Source: Streptomyces barringtoniae
GTDB taxonomy: Bacteria; Actinomycetota; Actinomycetes; Streptomycetales; Streptomycetaceae
Direction of reading: 5' to 3'
Assembly (NCBI RefSeq): GCF_020819595.1
Contig: NZ_JAJHNP010000008.1
Location: 186,001-250,000 of the forward strand
DNA: 64,000 nt
Below the pieces are notes generated by a model that saw only the letters and a program-made list of their open reading frames with translations, ran no database searches and was not told the origin of the DNA. How positions within the stretch are numbered: position 1 is the stretch's first letter; each line of letters starts with the position of its first letter. The position numbers and the translations under genes were made by a program. Below, piece by piece: positions 54,505-64,000 of this stretch.

Positions 54505-55116
54505 CTACCGGACCAGTCCCCAGCGGAAGCCGAGCGCCACGGCGTGGGCCCGGTCCGAAGCCCCGAGCTTCTTGAACAGGCGCCGCGCGTGCGTCTTGAC
54601 CGTGTCCTCGGAGAGGAACAGCTCGCGGCCGATCTCGGCGTTGGAGCGGCCGTGGCTCATGCCCTCCAGGACCTGGATCTCGCGCGCGGTGAGCGTGGGC
54701 GCGGCGCCCATCTCGGCCGAGCGGAGCCGACGCGGGGCCAGCCGCCAGGTCGGGTCGGCGAGGGCCTGCGTCACCGTGGCGCGCAGCTCGGCGCGCGAGG
54801 CGTCCTTGTGCAGGTAGCCCCGGGCGCCGGCGGCGACCGCGAGGGCCACGCCGTCCAGGTCCTCGGCGACGGTGAGCATGATGATGCGCGCGCCGGGGTC
54901 GGCGGACAGCAGCCGGCGCACGGTTTCCACGCCGCCCAGGCCGGGCATGCGCACATCCATCAGGATGAGGTCGGAGCGGTCGGCGCCCCAGCGGCGGAGG
55001 ACTTCCTCGCCGTTGGCCGCCGTCGTCACGCGCTCGACACCGGGCACGGTCGCGACCGCGCGGCGGAGCGCTTCTCGGGCAAGCGGGGAGTCGTCGCAGA
55101 CGAGGACGGATGTCAT
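54505..55116 (-). CDS. bldM: Developmental response regulator BldM
   Basis: A 203-residue NarL-type orphan regulator needed for aerial hyphae and spore formation in Streptomyces. The receiver has LVCDDSPLAREAL, the Asp of LILMDVRMPG at about residue 54, LTVAED and YLHKDAS. The LuxR domain is LTAREIQVLEGMSHGRSNAEI to VKTHARRLFKKLGASDRAHAV. No kinase gene is adjacent. BldM is known to act as a homodimer and as a heterodimer with WhiI, and the conserved Asp is dispensable. A sigma-BldN promoter lies upstream. Confidence 0.96.
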   Translation of the reverse strand: MTSVLVCDDSPLAREALRRAVATVPGVERVTTAANGEEVLRRWGADRSDLILMDVRMPGLGGVETVRRLLSADPGARIIMLTVAEDLDGVALAVAAGARGYLHKDASRAELRATVTQALADPTWRLAPRRLRSAEMGAAPTLTAREIQVLEGMSHGRSNAEIGRELFLSEDTVKTHARRLFKKLGASDRAHAVALGFRWGLVR

Positions 55117-55496
55117 GACCGCCCTCCGCAGCTGATGCGCGTCACCTTGAGCCTCCAGGCTGGTACGGAATCGTCACCTGTGCGGTCGACCGTCTCGGAC
55201 GCCTGCCCGAGCTCTTGTGTTTTCAACCGCCTCCGCACTCTCAACGACGGTCACTCGAAAGAGTTACGGGGCTACGGGCCGTCTTCGGCACTCTATGTGA
55301 GGGCCCCGACACGGTGCAGACGCGACCAACAGACCCTCAACTTTTCATCACAACCATGCCCCGTTTGGCCCCTTTTCTTCCCGTTTTGCGGTGTCCGAGG
55401 CTAGATTCGCAATGAGTCATATTTTCATCTCCTTAGACCGGAGATGTACGGTCGTTGGCACCGTATCCGCTCAGAACGGCTACAAGGGGTCACGTA
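55117..55496. promoter_or_regulatory. bldM-whiD divergent regulatory region with sigma-BldN promoter
   Basis: On the - strand CGTAAC (55268-55263), 16 bases and CGTTGA (55246-55241) match the sigma-BldN consensus exactly and would transcribe bldM with a leader of about 120 bases. The whiD side holds TAGATT (55412-55417) and AT-rich sequence (55404-55440), followed by GGGGT SD before whiD. The rest shows nothing recognisable. Confidence 0.75.
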
Positions 55497-55826
55497 ATGG
55501 CAGATTTCTCCCGCCTTCCCGGACCGAACGCGGACCTGTGGGACTGGCAGCTGCTGGCTGCCTGCAGGGGCGTGGACAGCTCGCTCTTCTTCCACCCCGA
55601 GGGCGAGCGCGGGGCGGCTCGGAGCGCTCGCGAGAACTCGGCCAAGGAGGTCTGTATGAGGTGCCCTGTCCGCGCAGAGTGCGCGGCGCACGCGCTGGCG
55701 GTACGCGAGCCGTACGGCGTGTGGGGCGGCCTGACCGAGGACGAGCGTGAGGAGTTGATGGGGCGCGCGCGCAACCGCCTGGTGACGGCTTCGGCCGCCG
55801 GCTCGGACGCCGCCCCCAACCACTGA
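55497..55826 (+). CDS. whiD: WhiB-family iron-sulfur regulator WhiD
   Basis: A 109-residue WhiB-like protein required for late sporulation and septation in Streptomyces. It carries a [4Fe-4S] cluster bound by Cys in LAACRGVDSS (about residue 23) and the CMRCPVRAEC set (about 53-62), then the GVWGG turn. The basic C-terminus (ELMGRARNRLV) contacts DNA; WhiB-like proteins bind region 4 of the principal sigma factor. ATG 55497 has AAGGGG seven bases upstream. A frame extension to 55455 is not supported. Confidence 0.95.
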   Translation: MADFSRLPGPNADLWDWQLLAACRGVDSSLFFHPEGERGAARSARENSAKEVCMRCPVRAECAAHALAVREPYGVWGGLTEDEREELMGRARNRLVTASAAGSDAAPNH

Positions 55827-56053
55827 AGGAACGTTTTTGCACCCACGGACCACCGGGTGCACCCATCCCCCCACCAGGGCACGCCGCCTCGCCACGTGCG
55901 TGCCCTTGACTCTGGCGCCGCCCGCACCCGGGGCGTGACCTGTCCCCGGTCGCATGGCACCGGGCCGGATGCCCGTCGCACCCCGCCTGCTCCCGGCCGC
56001 GCCCGACCACCCGGACGGACCCGGACCTCCAGCCGTCGGCCGGACTCGACCCG

Positions 56054-56953
56054 CTAGCCGCGCCCCGCCGCCCGGGCCAGCTGTTCCAGCGTCGCCGCCA
56101 CGGCCGGCACCTGTGCCAGGTCGGGCAGGGTGAGCGCGACGATCTCGCGCCGGACCGCCGGTTCCAGCCGTACCGTGCGCACGCCCCTGGGCCGTACCGA
56201 CTCCACCGCCAGCTGGGGCAGCACGGCGACCCCCAGGCCCGCGCCGACCAGGCCGGCCACCGCGGGATAGTCGTCCGTGGCGAAGTCGATGCGCGGGGTG
56301 AAACCGGCCCCCTCGCACACCTCGACCAGCTGGCCGCGGCAGCGCGGACAGCCCGCGATCCAGGGCTCCTGGGCGAGCTCGCCGATGGCGACGCTCTCCG
56401 CGCGCGCGAGCCGGTGCCGCTCGGGCACCAGCGCCACCAGCCGGTCCATCAGCAGGGGCCGTGCGACGAGGTCGTCCCAGTCCTCGGTGACCGCCGCACC
56501 CTCGTAGCGGAAGGCCAGGGCCAGGTCGCAGTCGCCCTCGCGCAGCAGCTCGACGGAGGTCGGGGGCTCGGCCTCCTCCAGGGAGACGCGGGTGCCGGGA
56601 TGGGCGGCGCGCAGGGCGGCCAGGGCGGTGGGGACCAGGGTGGAGCTGCCGCTGGGGAAGGAGACCAGCCGCACCCGGCCGGCACGCAGGCCCGCGATGG
56701 CCGCGACCTCCTCCTCGGCCGCGGTGAGCCCGGCGAGGATGCCGGAGGCGTGCCTGACCAGGGCTTCCCCGGCCTGGGTCAGCCGCATCTCGCGGCCGCT
56801 GCGCACCAGCAGCGGCGTGCCGACCGAGGTCTCCAGGGCCTTCATCTGCTGGCTGACGGCGGGCTGGGTGCAGCCCAGTTCGCGCCCCGCCGCCGAGAAG
56901 GAACCGGTGGCGGCGACGGCACGCAGGACGCGGAGATGACGGGCCTCGATCAC
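56054..56953 (-). CDS. LysR-family transcriptional regulator
   Basis: A 299-residue LysR regulator. N-terminal winged helix: LRVLRAVAATGSFSAAGRELG, then CTQPAVSQQMKALE, the standard helix-turn-helix. The C-terminal ligand domain (VRLVSFPSGSSTLVPTALAAL to GLGVAVLPQLAVE) has Cys residues in AGCPRCRGQLVEVCEGAGF that could respond to redox. GTG 56953 lies seven bases after TATGCT, so the mRNA is probably leaderless. It is divergent from the MOSC gene with an 80-base gap, the standard place for LysR autoregulation. Confidence 0.9.
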   Translation of the reverse strand: MIEARHLRVLRAVAATGSFSAAGRELGCTQPAVSQQMKALETSVGTPLLVRSGREMRLTQAGEALVRHASGILAGLTAAEEEVAAIAGLRAGRVRLVSFPSGSSTLVPTALAALRAAHPGTRVSLEEAEPPTSVELLREGDCDLALAFRYEGAAVTEDWDDLVARPLLMDRLVALVPERHRLARAESVAIGELAQEPWIAGCPRCRGQLVEVCEGAGFTPRIDFATDDYPAVAGLVGAGLGVAVLPQLAVESVRPRGVRTVRLEPAVRREIVALTLPDLAQVPAVAATLEQLARAAGRG

Positions 56954-57033
56954 CCCTAAAGCATAAGCGCAGCTTGGGGATGGTGCGCGATATTCGCTCG
57001 ACGCTTTGAGGTGTGGTCCCGTACCGTGCGGTC

Positions 57034-57702
57034 ATGAAGCTTCTCTCGGTCAATCTGGGTCGCCCGCAGCCAGTGCCGTACACGGACCAGGCGGAGGGCG
57101 TGACGGGCATCGACAAGAGGCCGGCCGACGGGCCGGTGCGGGTGGCGGCGCCGGGCCCCAAGGGGGTCGGCGGGAGCGGGCTGGCCGGGGACGCGGTGTG
57201 CGAGCTGCGGCATCACGGCGGGGACGACCAGGCGGTGTACGCCTTCGCGCGCGAGGACCTGGACGACTGGGAGCGCGAACTCGGCCGATCGTTGGCCAAC
57301 GGTTGCTTCGGGGAGAACCTGACCACGGACGGCCTGGACGTCTCCGGCGCGCTGATCGGCGAGCGCTGGCGGATCGGTTCCGGGGTGGTCCTGGAAGTGA
57401 CCTCGGGCCGGATCCCGTGCCGCACCTTCCAGGGCCATCTGGGCGAACGCGGCTGGGTCAAGAGGTTCACACAGAAGGGCGCAACAGGTGCCTACCTCCG
57501 GGTGATCGAACCGGGTGAGATACGGGCGGGCGATCCGATCGAGATCGTTCACCGGCCGGACCACGGGGTGACGGCGGCGCTGCAGTTCCGCGCGGTCACC
57601 ACCGAGCGGGAGCTGCTGCCGCGGCTGCTCGCGGCGGGCGAGGCGCTGCACCCGGAGACACTGGCGAAGGCCCGCAAGTACATGGCGGAGCAGGCGGGCT
57701 GA
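57034..57702 (+). CDS. MOSC domain protein (YiiM-like)
   Basis: A 222-residue protein with a MOSC beta-barrel: DAVCELRHHGGDDQAVYAF, SLANGCFGENLTTDGLDV with the conserved Cys, and GRIPCRTFQGHLGERGWVKRF with a second Cys. YiiM-like MOSC proteins reduce N-hydroxylated bases and drugs such as 6-N-hydroxylaminopurine with a molybdenum cofactor. A C-terminal three-helix segment (LLPRLLAAGEALHPETLAKA) is typical of the 3-alpha group. ATG 57034 follows TACCGT by six bases; the mRNA is likely leaderless. The divergent LysR gene may control it. Confidence 0.88.
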   Translation: MKLLSVNLGRPQPVPYTDQAEGVTGIDKRPADGPVRVAAPGPKGVGGSGLAGDAVCELRHHGGDDQAVYAFAREDLDDWERELGRSLANGCFGENLTTDGLDVSGALIGERWRIGSGVVLEVTSGRIPCRTFQGHLGERGWVKRFTQKGATGAYLRVIEPGEIRAGDPIEIVHRPDHGVTAALQFRAVTTERELLPRLLAAGEALHPETLAKARKYMAEQAG

Positions 57703-57928
57703 GCGGCCGTCACCCATGAGCGCGGCGAGCCGGCCGGGCCGAACGGGCCCACCGGGAGGTCCGGGACGCCCGGTGCGGGAGGGGGCGTACGCCGCGCAGG
57801 ACCGCCCCCGTGAGGGCCTGCCCAGCCCCGCGCGCCTCGTCGCACGGGCCGTCGCCCCGCCCCGCGCGGGCCAACTCCCGTGTCCGGGGGCAGCGGACGC
57901 GCTCGCTCCGGGTCACTAACCTTGGGTC

Positions 57929-58702
57929 ATGACAACGGCTCTGATTACGGGATCGACCGCGGGGATCGGTGCCGCGTTCGCGCGGCGGCTGGCGGCTGAC
58001 GGGCACGACCTCGTCCTGGTGGCCCGGGACGCCAAGAGGCTGCGCGAACAGGCGACCGAACTGCACGACCGGCACGGCATCGAGGTGGAGGTGCTGAGCG
58101 CCGACCTGGCCGAGGACAAGGGCATCGAGGCGGTGGCCGACCGCCTCGGCGACCGGAAGAACCCGGTCGACCTGCTGGTCAACAACGCCGGCTTCGGCAA
58201 CAAGGGCCGCTATCTGGACGTGGCGCTGGCCGACGAGCTCAGGATGCTCAAGGTGCACTGCGAGGCGGTGCTCCGGCTGACCTCGGCGGCGACCGAGGCG
58301 ATGCGCGAGCGGGGCCGGGGCGGTGTCGTCAACGTCGCCTCCGTGGCCGCCTTCGTCCCCCGGGGCACCTACGGCGCCTCCAAGGCCTGGGTCGTGCAGT
58401 TCACGCAGGGCGCGGCCAAGGACCTCGCCGGCAGCGGTGTCCGCCTGATGGCCCTGTGCCCCGGCTTCGTGCGCACCGAGTTCCACCAGCGGGCCGGGAT
58501 GGGCACGGACAACATCCCCGGCTGGATGTGGCTCGACGCAGACAAACTCGTCGCGGCTGCCCTGTCCGACCTGGCCCGCGGCAAGTCCCTGTCGATCCCC
58601 GACCCCCGCTACAAGGCGCTGATGGGCCTGGTGAAGGTGGCTCCGCGCGGGCTGCTGGGCGGGATCACGTCGAAGACGGGGCGCAAGTACGGGCCGCAGT
58701 AG
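57929..58702 (+). CDS. Short-chain dehydrogenase/reductase
   Basis: A 257-residue NAD(P)-dependent SDR. The cofactor motif is TGSTAGIGAAFARRLA, NNAG is in DLLVNNAGFG, and the catalytic triad is Ser in VNVASVAAFVPRG plus YGASK. The C-terminus (ITSKTGRKYGPQ) is short. It resembles the DltE/YqjQ-like 'classical' SDRs that act on unknown ketones. TAACCT seven bases before the ATG suggests a leaderless mRNA. Confidence 0.9.
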   Translation: MTTALITGSTAGIGAAFARRLAADGHDLVLVARDAKRLREQATELHDRHGIEVEVLSADLAEDKGIEAVADRLGDRKNPVDLLVNNAGFGNKGRYLDVALADELRMLKVHCEAVLRLTSAATEAMRERGRGGVVNVASVAAFVPRGTYGASKAWVVQFTQGAAKDLAGSGVRLMALCPGFVRTEFHQRAGMGTDNIPGWMWLDADKLVAAALSDLARGKSLSIPDPRYKALMGLVKVAPRGLLGGITSKTGRKYGPQ

Positions 58703-58779
58703 CGGACGGGTGGCGCTGCCGTCCCGGTGCGAAAATGAGCGTGACACAGACCGGGCCAGGGGGGCCGGGAGGCGGCGTC

Positions 58780-59487
58780 ATGACCTTCGTACAGCTCATC
58801 GAGTGCAGGACGAGCCGGCTGGACGAGATGAACCGGCTGATGGACGACTGGGTCGCGCAGACCAAGGGGAAGCGGACGGCGACGCACGCGCTGGTCGGCA
58901 AGGACCGCTCCGACGCGTCGCACATCGTCGAAGTGGTGGAGTTCCCGTCGTACGAGGAGGCGATGCGGAACTCGAAGCTCCCGGAGACCGACCGGATCTT
59001 CCAGGAGATGGTCGCCCTGTGCGACGAGAGCCCGACGTTCACCGATCTGGACGTCGTGCGGGACGAGCGGCTGGCCGAGGGCACGGTGCGGCGGTTCTTC
59101 GCGGCGCTGCAGACCTCCGGTGAACTGCCGCCGCTCAACGACCTGCTGGACGAGGACATCCACAGCCACGATCCGGTGAACCCCCAGGACACCATCGGGC
59201 TGGACAACGCCCGCAGCGAATTCCGGATGTGGCGCGGAGGCTTCGGCTTCACGTTCACGCTCGAGGACGTGCTCACCCAGGGCGACCGGGCCTGCGCGCG
59301 GTGGACCTGGAACGCCACGCACCACGGCGACTTCCTCGGCATCCCGCCCACCGGCAGGCAGGTCACCATGACCGGGTTGACGCTGTTCCGCCTCACGGAC
59401 GACGGCAAGATCGCCGAGATGTGGTGGCAGCACGACCAGCTGGGCCTGATGCAACAGCTGGGTGCGCTCGACGAGTTGGAGCGGTAG
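58780..59487 (+). CDS. Two-domain protein: monooxygenase-like plus SnoaL/ester cyclase-like
   Basis: A 235-residue protein. The first ~90 residues (MTFVQLIECRTSRLDEMNRL, VGKDRSDASHIVEVVEFPSYEEAM) look like a ferredoxin-like dimeric domain of the ABM type. From about residue 100 (VRRFFAALQTSGELPPLNDLL, RWTWNATHHGDFLGIPPTGRQV, MWWQHDQLGLMQQLG) it is a SnoaL-like NTF2 fold with the His/Asp pattern of polyketide ester cyclases. It is probably a small detoxifying or tailoring enzyme; no biosynthetic cluster is near. ATG 58780 has GGGAGG seven bases upstream. Confidence 0.82.
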   Translation: MTFVQLIECRTSRLDEMNRLMDDWVAQTKGKRTATHALVGKDRSDASHIVEVVEFPSYEEAMRNSKLPETDRIFQEMVALCDESPTFTDLDVVRDERLAEGTVRRFFAALQTSGELPPLNDLLDEDIHSHDPVNPQDTIGLDNARSEFRMWRGGFGFTFTLEDVLTQGDRACARWTWNATHHGDFLGIPPTGRQVTMTGLTLFRLTDDGKIAEMWWQHDQLGLMQQLGALDELER

Positions 59488-59509
59488 AGGGAGCATGTCC
59501 CGCACAGGG

Positions 59510-59546
59510 CGAAGGCCCGGCTCCCCCGCGGGGAACCGGGCCTTCG
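59510..59546. terminator. Bidirectional terminator
   Basis: A perfect 11-bp stem (CGAAGGCCCGG 59510-59520 with its complement 59536-59546) and a 15-base loop that itself contains an inner CCCC/GGGG pair. It separates the SnoaL-like gene from groEL. Confidence 0.8.
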
Positions 59547-59562
59547 TGGTGAGCGTTCGGGC

Positions 59563-61188
<1,626 letters not shown>

Positions 61189-61310
61189 GACAGCGGGAGC
61201 CCTCTCGGAATCTATGGGTGGTAAAGACAACTGCGCCCCGGGCGCCCGGCTTCTTTATCGGTCGCGGGGGCCAGGGGCGCAGCTCAGGAGCAAAAGAATG
61301 CTCGAGGTGA

Positions 61311-61619
61311 CTACTTCTCGATGATCGCGAGCACGTCGCGAGCCGAGAGGACGAGGTACTCCTCGCCGTTGTACTTCACCTCGGTGCCGCCGTACTTGCT
61401 GTAGAGGACGACGTCGCCGACCTTGACGTCGAGCGGAAGGCGCTCGCCGTTCTCGAACCGGCCCGGGCCCACGGCGAGGACGGCGCCCTCCTGGGGCTTC
61501 TCCTTCGCGGTGTCCGGGATGACCAGGCCAGAGGCCGTGGTCTGCTCGGCGTCCAGCGGCTGGACCACGATGCGGTCCTCGAGCGGCTTGATGGCAACCT
61601 TGGAGCTGGCGGTCGTCAC
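61311..61619 (-). CDS. groES: Co-chaperonin GroES
   Basis: A 102-residue 10-kDa chaperonin cap. It starts VAIKPLEDRIVVQPL, has the mobile loop around AEQTTASGLVIPDTAKEKPQ (residues 24-43) and ends YLVLSARDVLAIIEK. GTG 61619 has GGGGGAGG nine bases upstream. Two CIRCE elements lie upstream. Confidence 0.97.
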   Translation of the reverse strand: MTTASSKVAIKPLEDRIVVQPLDAEQTTASGLVIPDTAKEKPQEGAVLAVGPGRFENGERLPLDVKVGDVVLYSKYGGTEVKYNGEEYLVLSARDVLAIIEK

Positions 61620-61718
61620 GATCCGACCTCCCCCTTCGGAGATCTCACGGGGTTAACTGTCTGAGGTGGCGACCAGGTCGATCCGTCGTCGCGGGTGCCG
61701 GACCTGCCCGTCGCTTTG

Positions 61719-61793
61719 TTGGCACTCTCCAGGGGGGAGTGCCAGAGCCGAGACTATGACCGCGATTAGCACTCGGTCAAGCGGAGTGCCAAT
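61719..61793. promoter_or_regulatory. groES-groEL promoter with two CIRCE elements
   Basis: CIRCE 1: TTAGCACTC-N9-GAGTGCCAA (core 61766-61792) overlaps the promoter's -35 TTGACC (- strand, 61780-61775). The -10 is TAGTCT (61756-61751), with an 18-base spacer. CIRCE 2: TTGGCACTC-N9-GAGTGCCAG at 61719-61745 lies in the transcribed leader. CIRCE is the operator of the heat-shock repressor HrcA; two copies predict tight control. Confidence 0.9.
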
Positions 61794-61921
61794 GCCGTGC
61801 GGCGCGTCGGCCGAAGATCTGCCTTCCGGCTGCTTTCCGGCGGGCCTGTGCCGCCCCGCCCGCCCTGGGGCTGCCGCCCCCGGACGGGCTGATATGTGCC
61901 GGCCGGCACCGGAAAGGTGCT

Positions 61922-62779
61922 CTACAGGTAGTCCTCCAGCCTTCCCACCGTCAGCCCCGCCTGCTGCACCCTCCGCAGCAGCCTCGCCGTGCGTTCCCGC
62001 CGGCTCGGGCCCGCCGTCTCGTCCGGGCCGACCAGGACGATGTCGCCGGGGCGGAGGTGGTGCTCGCCGTGGGTGTAGACGAGCTCGGTCGGGGTCATCG
62101 CGGCGCGCCAGAGGACGACCGTGGAGATGCCGCAGCGGGCCGCCGCGCGCAGGGTGGTGGTGTCGTACGCGCCGTACGGCGGGCGGAAGAGGCGGGGGCG
62201 CAGGCCGAGGCGGGCCCTGAGCCTGTCCTGCTGGCCGCAGATCTCGGCGCGCTGCCCGGCGTACGGCAGTCCGGCGAGCGCGCGGTGGTCGAGGGTGTGG
62301 TTCTCGATGCCGGCGCCGAGCCCGTGCAGGCGGGCGAAGTGGCCGTAGCCGGGGCCGGCGACGCTGTCGGTGAGGAACATGCTGACCGGCAGCCGGAGTT
62401 CGCGGACCATGGCGACGAAGCGGGGGTCCTTCTCCGCGCCGTCGTCGTAGGTGAGGAAGACGACCCGGTCGCGGGTGGGGACGTGGTCCAGGACGCGGGG
62501 CAGGGCACGGTCCCCGGTCTGCGGGCCGAGCGGGAGGGCGCGGGCGGCGGGCTGCGGCGGGCGGGCGAGGGGCTCGGTCAGGCCCCAGCGGCGGTAGGTC
62601 TGGTCGGGAGCGGGTCCGTGCGGGCGTACGCCCTCGGCGGCCTTCTTGCCGAGGCGTTCGATGGGGTCGACGGACTGGGCGCAGCCGGTGAGGAGGAGGG
62701 CCGGGACGAGGAGCGCGCCCAAGTACCGGACCGGGCGCCGCCCGCGGCCCGGTCTCCCGCGTCCCGCCCCCGGCCTCAC
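61922..62779 (-). CDS. Lipoprotein polysaccharide deacetylase (NodB fold), second of pair
   Basis: A 285-residue deacetylase anchored outside the membrane. The signal peptide ends in lipobox LLTGC (Cys at about residue 33). NodB motifs are TYDDG (motif 1), HTLDH (motif 2, zinc His pair), RPPYGAYD (motif 3). Motif 1 has Tyr-Asp-Asp-Gly in place of the usual TFDDG. GTG 62779 overlaps the upstream stop as GTGA, so it is translated by coupling. The protein ends RLEDYL, as does its neighbour, so the two arose by tandem duplication. Likely substrates are peptidoglycan or other wall glycans (inference). Confidence 0.88.
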   Translation of the reverse strand: MRPGAGRGRPGRGRRPVRYLGALLVPALLLTGCAQSVDPIERLGKKAAEGVRPHGPAPDQTYRRWGLTEPLARPPQPAARALPLGPQTGDRALPRVLDHVPTRDRVVFLTYDDGAEKDPRFVAMVRELRLPVSMFLTDSVAGPGYGHFARLHGLGAGIENHTLDHRALAGLPYAGQRAEICGQQDRLRARLGLRPRLFRPPYGAYDTTTLRAAARCGISTVVLWRAAMTPTELVYTHGEHHLRPGDIVLVGPDETAGPSRRERTARLLRRVQQAGLTVGRLEDYL

Positions 62780-63711
62780 AGGTAGTCCTCCAGGCGGGCC
62801 ACGGCGTAGCCCTCGCGCGTGACCTTGTCCAGGAAGCGGCGCATGTCGTCGATCATCGTGCCGTTCCAGTCGGAGCGGCCGCGGAAGTGGGTGAGGACGA
62901 TGTCGCCGCGGCGCATCTTCTGGTCGTCCTCGCGGTACTCCCAGTGGTCGACGTAGACCTCCTCGTTCCAGATCGGCGCGTACTTGATGCCGCAGGCCTT
63001 GGCGGCGCGCAGGGTGTCCTGGTTGTAGTTGCCGTAAGGGGGCCGGAAGACCGTCGGGCGCCTGCCGAACCGCTTGTTCATGATGTCCTGCATGCCGCAG
63101 ATCTCGTGCTTCTGGTCCTCGTAGGACAAGCCCGGCAGGTAGGGGTGGTGCAGGGTGTGGTTGTTGAGGGTGTGGCCGTAGGACTGCATCGTGCGGAAGT
63201 AGCCGTAGTCGTCCTTGACCAGGTAGTTGCTGAGGAAGGCGGTGTAGGGGATCTGCAGGTCCTGCATCATCCGCAGGAACTTCGGGTCCTTCTCCGAGCC
63301 GTCGTCGATGGTGAGGAAGACGATCTTCTTCCTGGTGGGGATCGTGGTGAAGACCGGGGGCAGGTCCCAGTCCTCCTGGTGTTCGACCTCGAAACCGGCC
63401 CGGGCGGTGATCTCCGGTTTGGTCCTGGGCGGCGGGGGCGGCGCAAGCGGCACCTGGGCCAGGCCCCAGCGCCTGGCGGCGGCGACCAGGCGGGCGTGTT
63501 CGGCGGCCCGGCGGGCATGTTCGGCGGCCTGGCGGTCCTGGGGGCTCAGGACATGCACGGGGCCGCCCTGGGCGGGGACGGGGCGAGTCGTGTCGGTGGA
63601 GCCGGCGCAGCTGGACAGAAGTGTGGAACAGGCCAGCGCGGCGGCTCCGCAGCCGAGGGTGAGACGCCCACGACGGGACCGATTTTTATCGTTTTGTACG
63701 ACTACTCGCAT
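62776..63711 (-). CDS. Lipoprotein polysaccharide deacetylase (NodB fold), first of pair
   Basis: A 311-residue paralogue of the downstream protein. Lipobox LSSC (Cys at about residue 35) follows a basic start and CGAAALACSTLL. An Ala/Arg-rich helix (EHARRAAEHARLVAAARRWG) acts as a spacer. NodB motifs: TIDDG, HTLHH, RPPYGNYN, and QKMRRGDIVLTH near the end. Motif 1 Ile replaces the more usual Phe. ATG 63711 has GGAAGGA nine bases upstream; the frame to 63897 overlaps the divergent methyltransferase start and is unlikely. Confidence 0.88.
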   Translation of the reverse strand: MRVVVQNDKNRSRRGRLTLGCGAAALACSTLLSSCAGSTDTTRPVPAQGGPVHVLSPQDRQAAEHARRAAEHARLVAAARRWGLAQVPLAPPPPPRTKPEITARAGFEVEHQEDWDLPPVFTTIPTRKKIVFLTIDDGSEKDPKFLRMMQDLQIPYTAFLSNYLVKDDYGYFRTMQSYGHTLNNHTLHHPYLPGLSYEDQKHEICGMQDIMNKRFGRRPTVFRPPYGNYNQDTLRAAKACGIKYAPIWNEEVYVDHWEYREDDQKMRRGDIVLTHFRGRSDWNGTMIDDMRRFLDKVTREGYAVARLEDYL

Positions 63712-63802
63712 AGTGCCGGATCCTTCCAGGGCAGGACCCGGAGCCCGGGCCGACACCGCGGCCGGAAGGCGCACGATCCACCGACTGGCCGACAATGACC
63801 CG

Positions 63803-64000
63803 GTGAACGACCTCGCTCTCCTCCTCACCCCCGAAGGCCGTGCCCTCCTCGACGAGGTCCGCGACACCGCCCCCGCCGACGAACTCGCCGTCGCCACCCG
63901 GCTGCGCCGCGACCATCCCGCCGAGCTGGTGTCGGCCGCGCTCGGCCAGGCCCGGCTGCGGCAGCGGGCGGCGGCGAAGTTCGGGGCGGCGGACGCGGGA
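63803..64000 (+). CDS. Class I SAM-dependent methyltransferase, N-terminus only
   Basis: The first 66 codons of a protein cut by the right edge. The start is GTG 63803. It reads MNDLALLLTPEGRALLDEVR then AVATRLRRDHPAELVSAALG, which matches the N-terminal helical region of actinobacterial THUMP-like class I methyltransferases. The catalytic Rossmann domain lies beyond the window, so the assignment rests on this segment. Confidence 0.6.
   Translation, partial: MNDLALLLTPEGRALLDEVRDTAPADELAVATRLRRDHPAELVSAALGQARLRQRAAAKFGAADAG

Noticed and set aside
57005..57027. TACCGT before the MOSC gene as a third RecA-NDp site
   Set aside because: The base run 17 upstream is TTTGAGGTG, which matches TTGTCRGTG poorly, and there is no independent support.

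Overview
The window is high-GC actinobacterial chromosome. Strong third-position GC bias, GTG/TTG starts, many apparently leaderless promoters, a bldM-whiD pair, LAXTG-type surface proteins and a dense Ser/Thr kinase cluster all point to Streptomyces. Gene order (helicase, mutase subunit, kinases, guaB, sigma factor, bldM, whiD, groEL/groES) matches the conserved core of Streptomyces chromosomes; I see no insertion sequence, integrase, tRNA, rRNA or CRISPR array.

Layout. 1-6.8 kb: two divergent gene pairs, DUF5682 + MoxR ATPase leftwards and SWIM zinc finger + DUF5691 rightwards, separated by a mirror-image pair of promoters that match the RecA-independent DNA-damage (RecA-NDp, PafBC-type) motif. 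6.8-17.5 kb: a B12-binding mutase small subunit, a lipase, an M23 peptidase, the helicase pcrA (with its own RecA-NDp-like promoter), two NlpC/P60 cell-wall hydrolases (the first behind a ydaO-type c-di-AMP riboswitch) and small membrane proteins. 17.5-22 kb: a LiaFSR/Psp-like envelope-stress module (PspC histidine kinase, response regulator, divergent PspC protein). 22-30 kb: membrane and DUF4429 proteins, class II aldolase, guaA, and chorismate mutase behind a Phe/Tyr-containing leader peptide and terminator, then an LAETG surface protein. 30-34 kb: a dehydrogenase/GMC oxidoreductase operon with a 24-bp palindrome upstream. 34-45.5 kb: six Ser/Thr kinase genes in a row, one a clear pseudokinase. 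45.7-53.3 kb: glpD, a nucleotide-sugar dehydrogenase homologue lacking the catalytic cysteine, guaB3, guaB and a sigma factor resembling ShbA/SigD. 53.3-55.8 kb: a 1.2-kb non-coding stretch with 182-bp tandem repeats, then bldM (sigma-BldN promoter visible) and divergent whiD. 56-64 kb: LysR regulator/MOSC protein, SDR, SnoaL-like protein, groES-groEL1 with two CIRCE elements, two lipoprotein polysaccharide deacetylases, and the start of a methyltransferase.

How the genes fit together. The themes are genome maintenance (pcrA and the damage-promoter system), purine and aromatic supply (guaA, guaB, chorismate mutase), envelope sensing and remodelling (kinases, PspC module, NlpC/P60, M23, deacetylases) and developmental control (sigma factor, bldM, whiD). 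The best candidates for something new are the damage-promoter-linked SWIM/DUF5691/MoxR/DUF5682 quartet, the chorismate mutase attenuator, the pseudokinase with its large activation-segment insertion, and the tandem repeats upstream of the sigma factor gene. All family assignments were made by eye from motifs; no database search was run.
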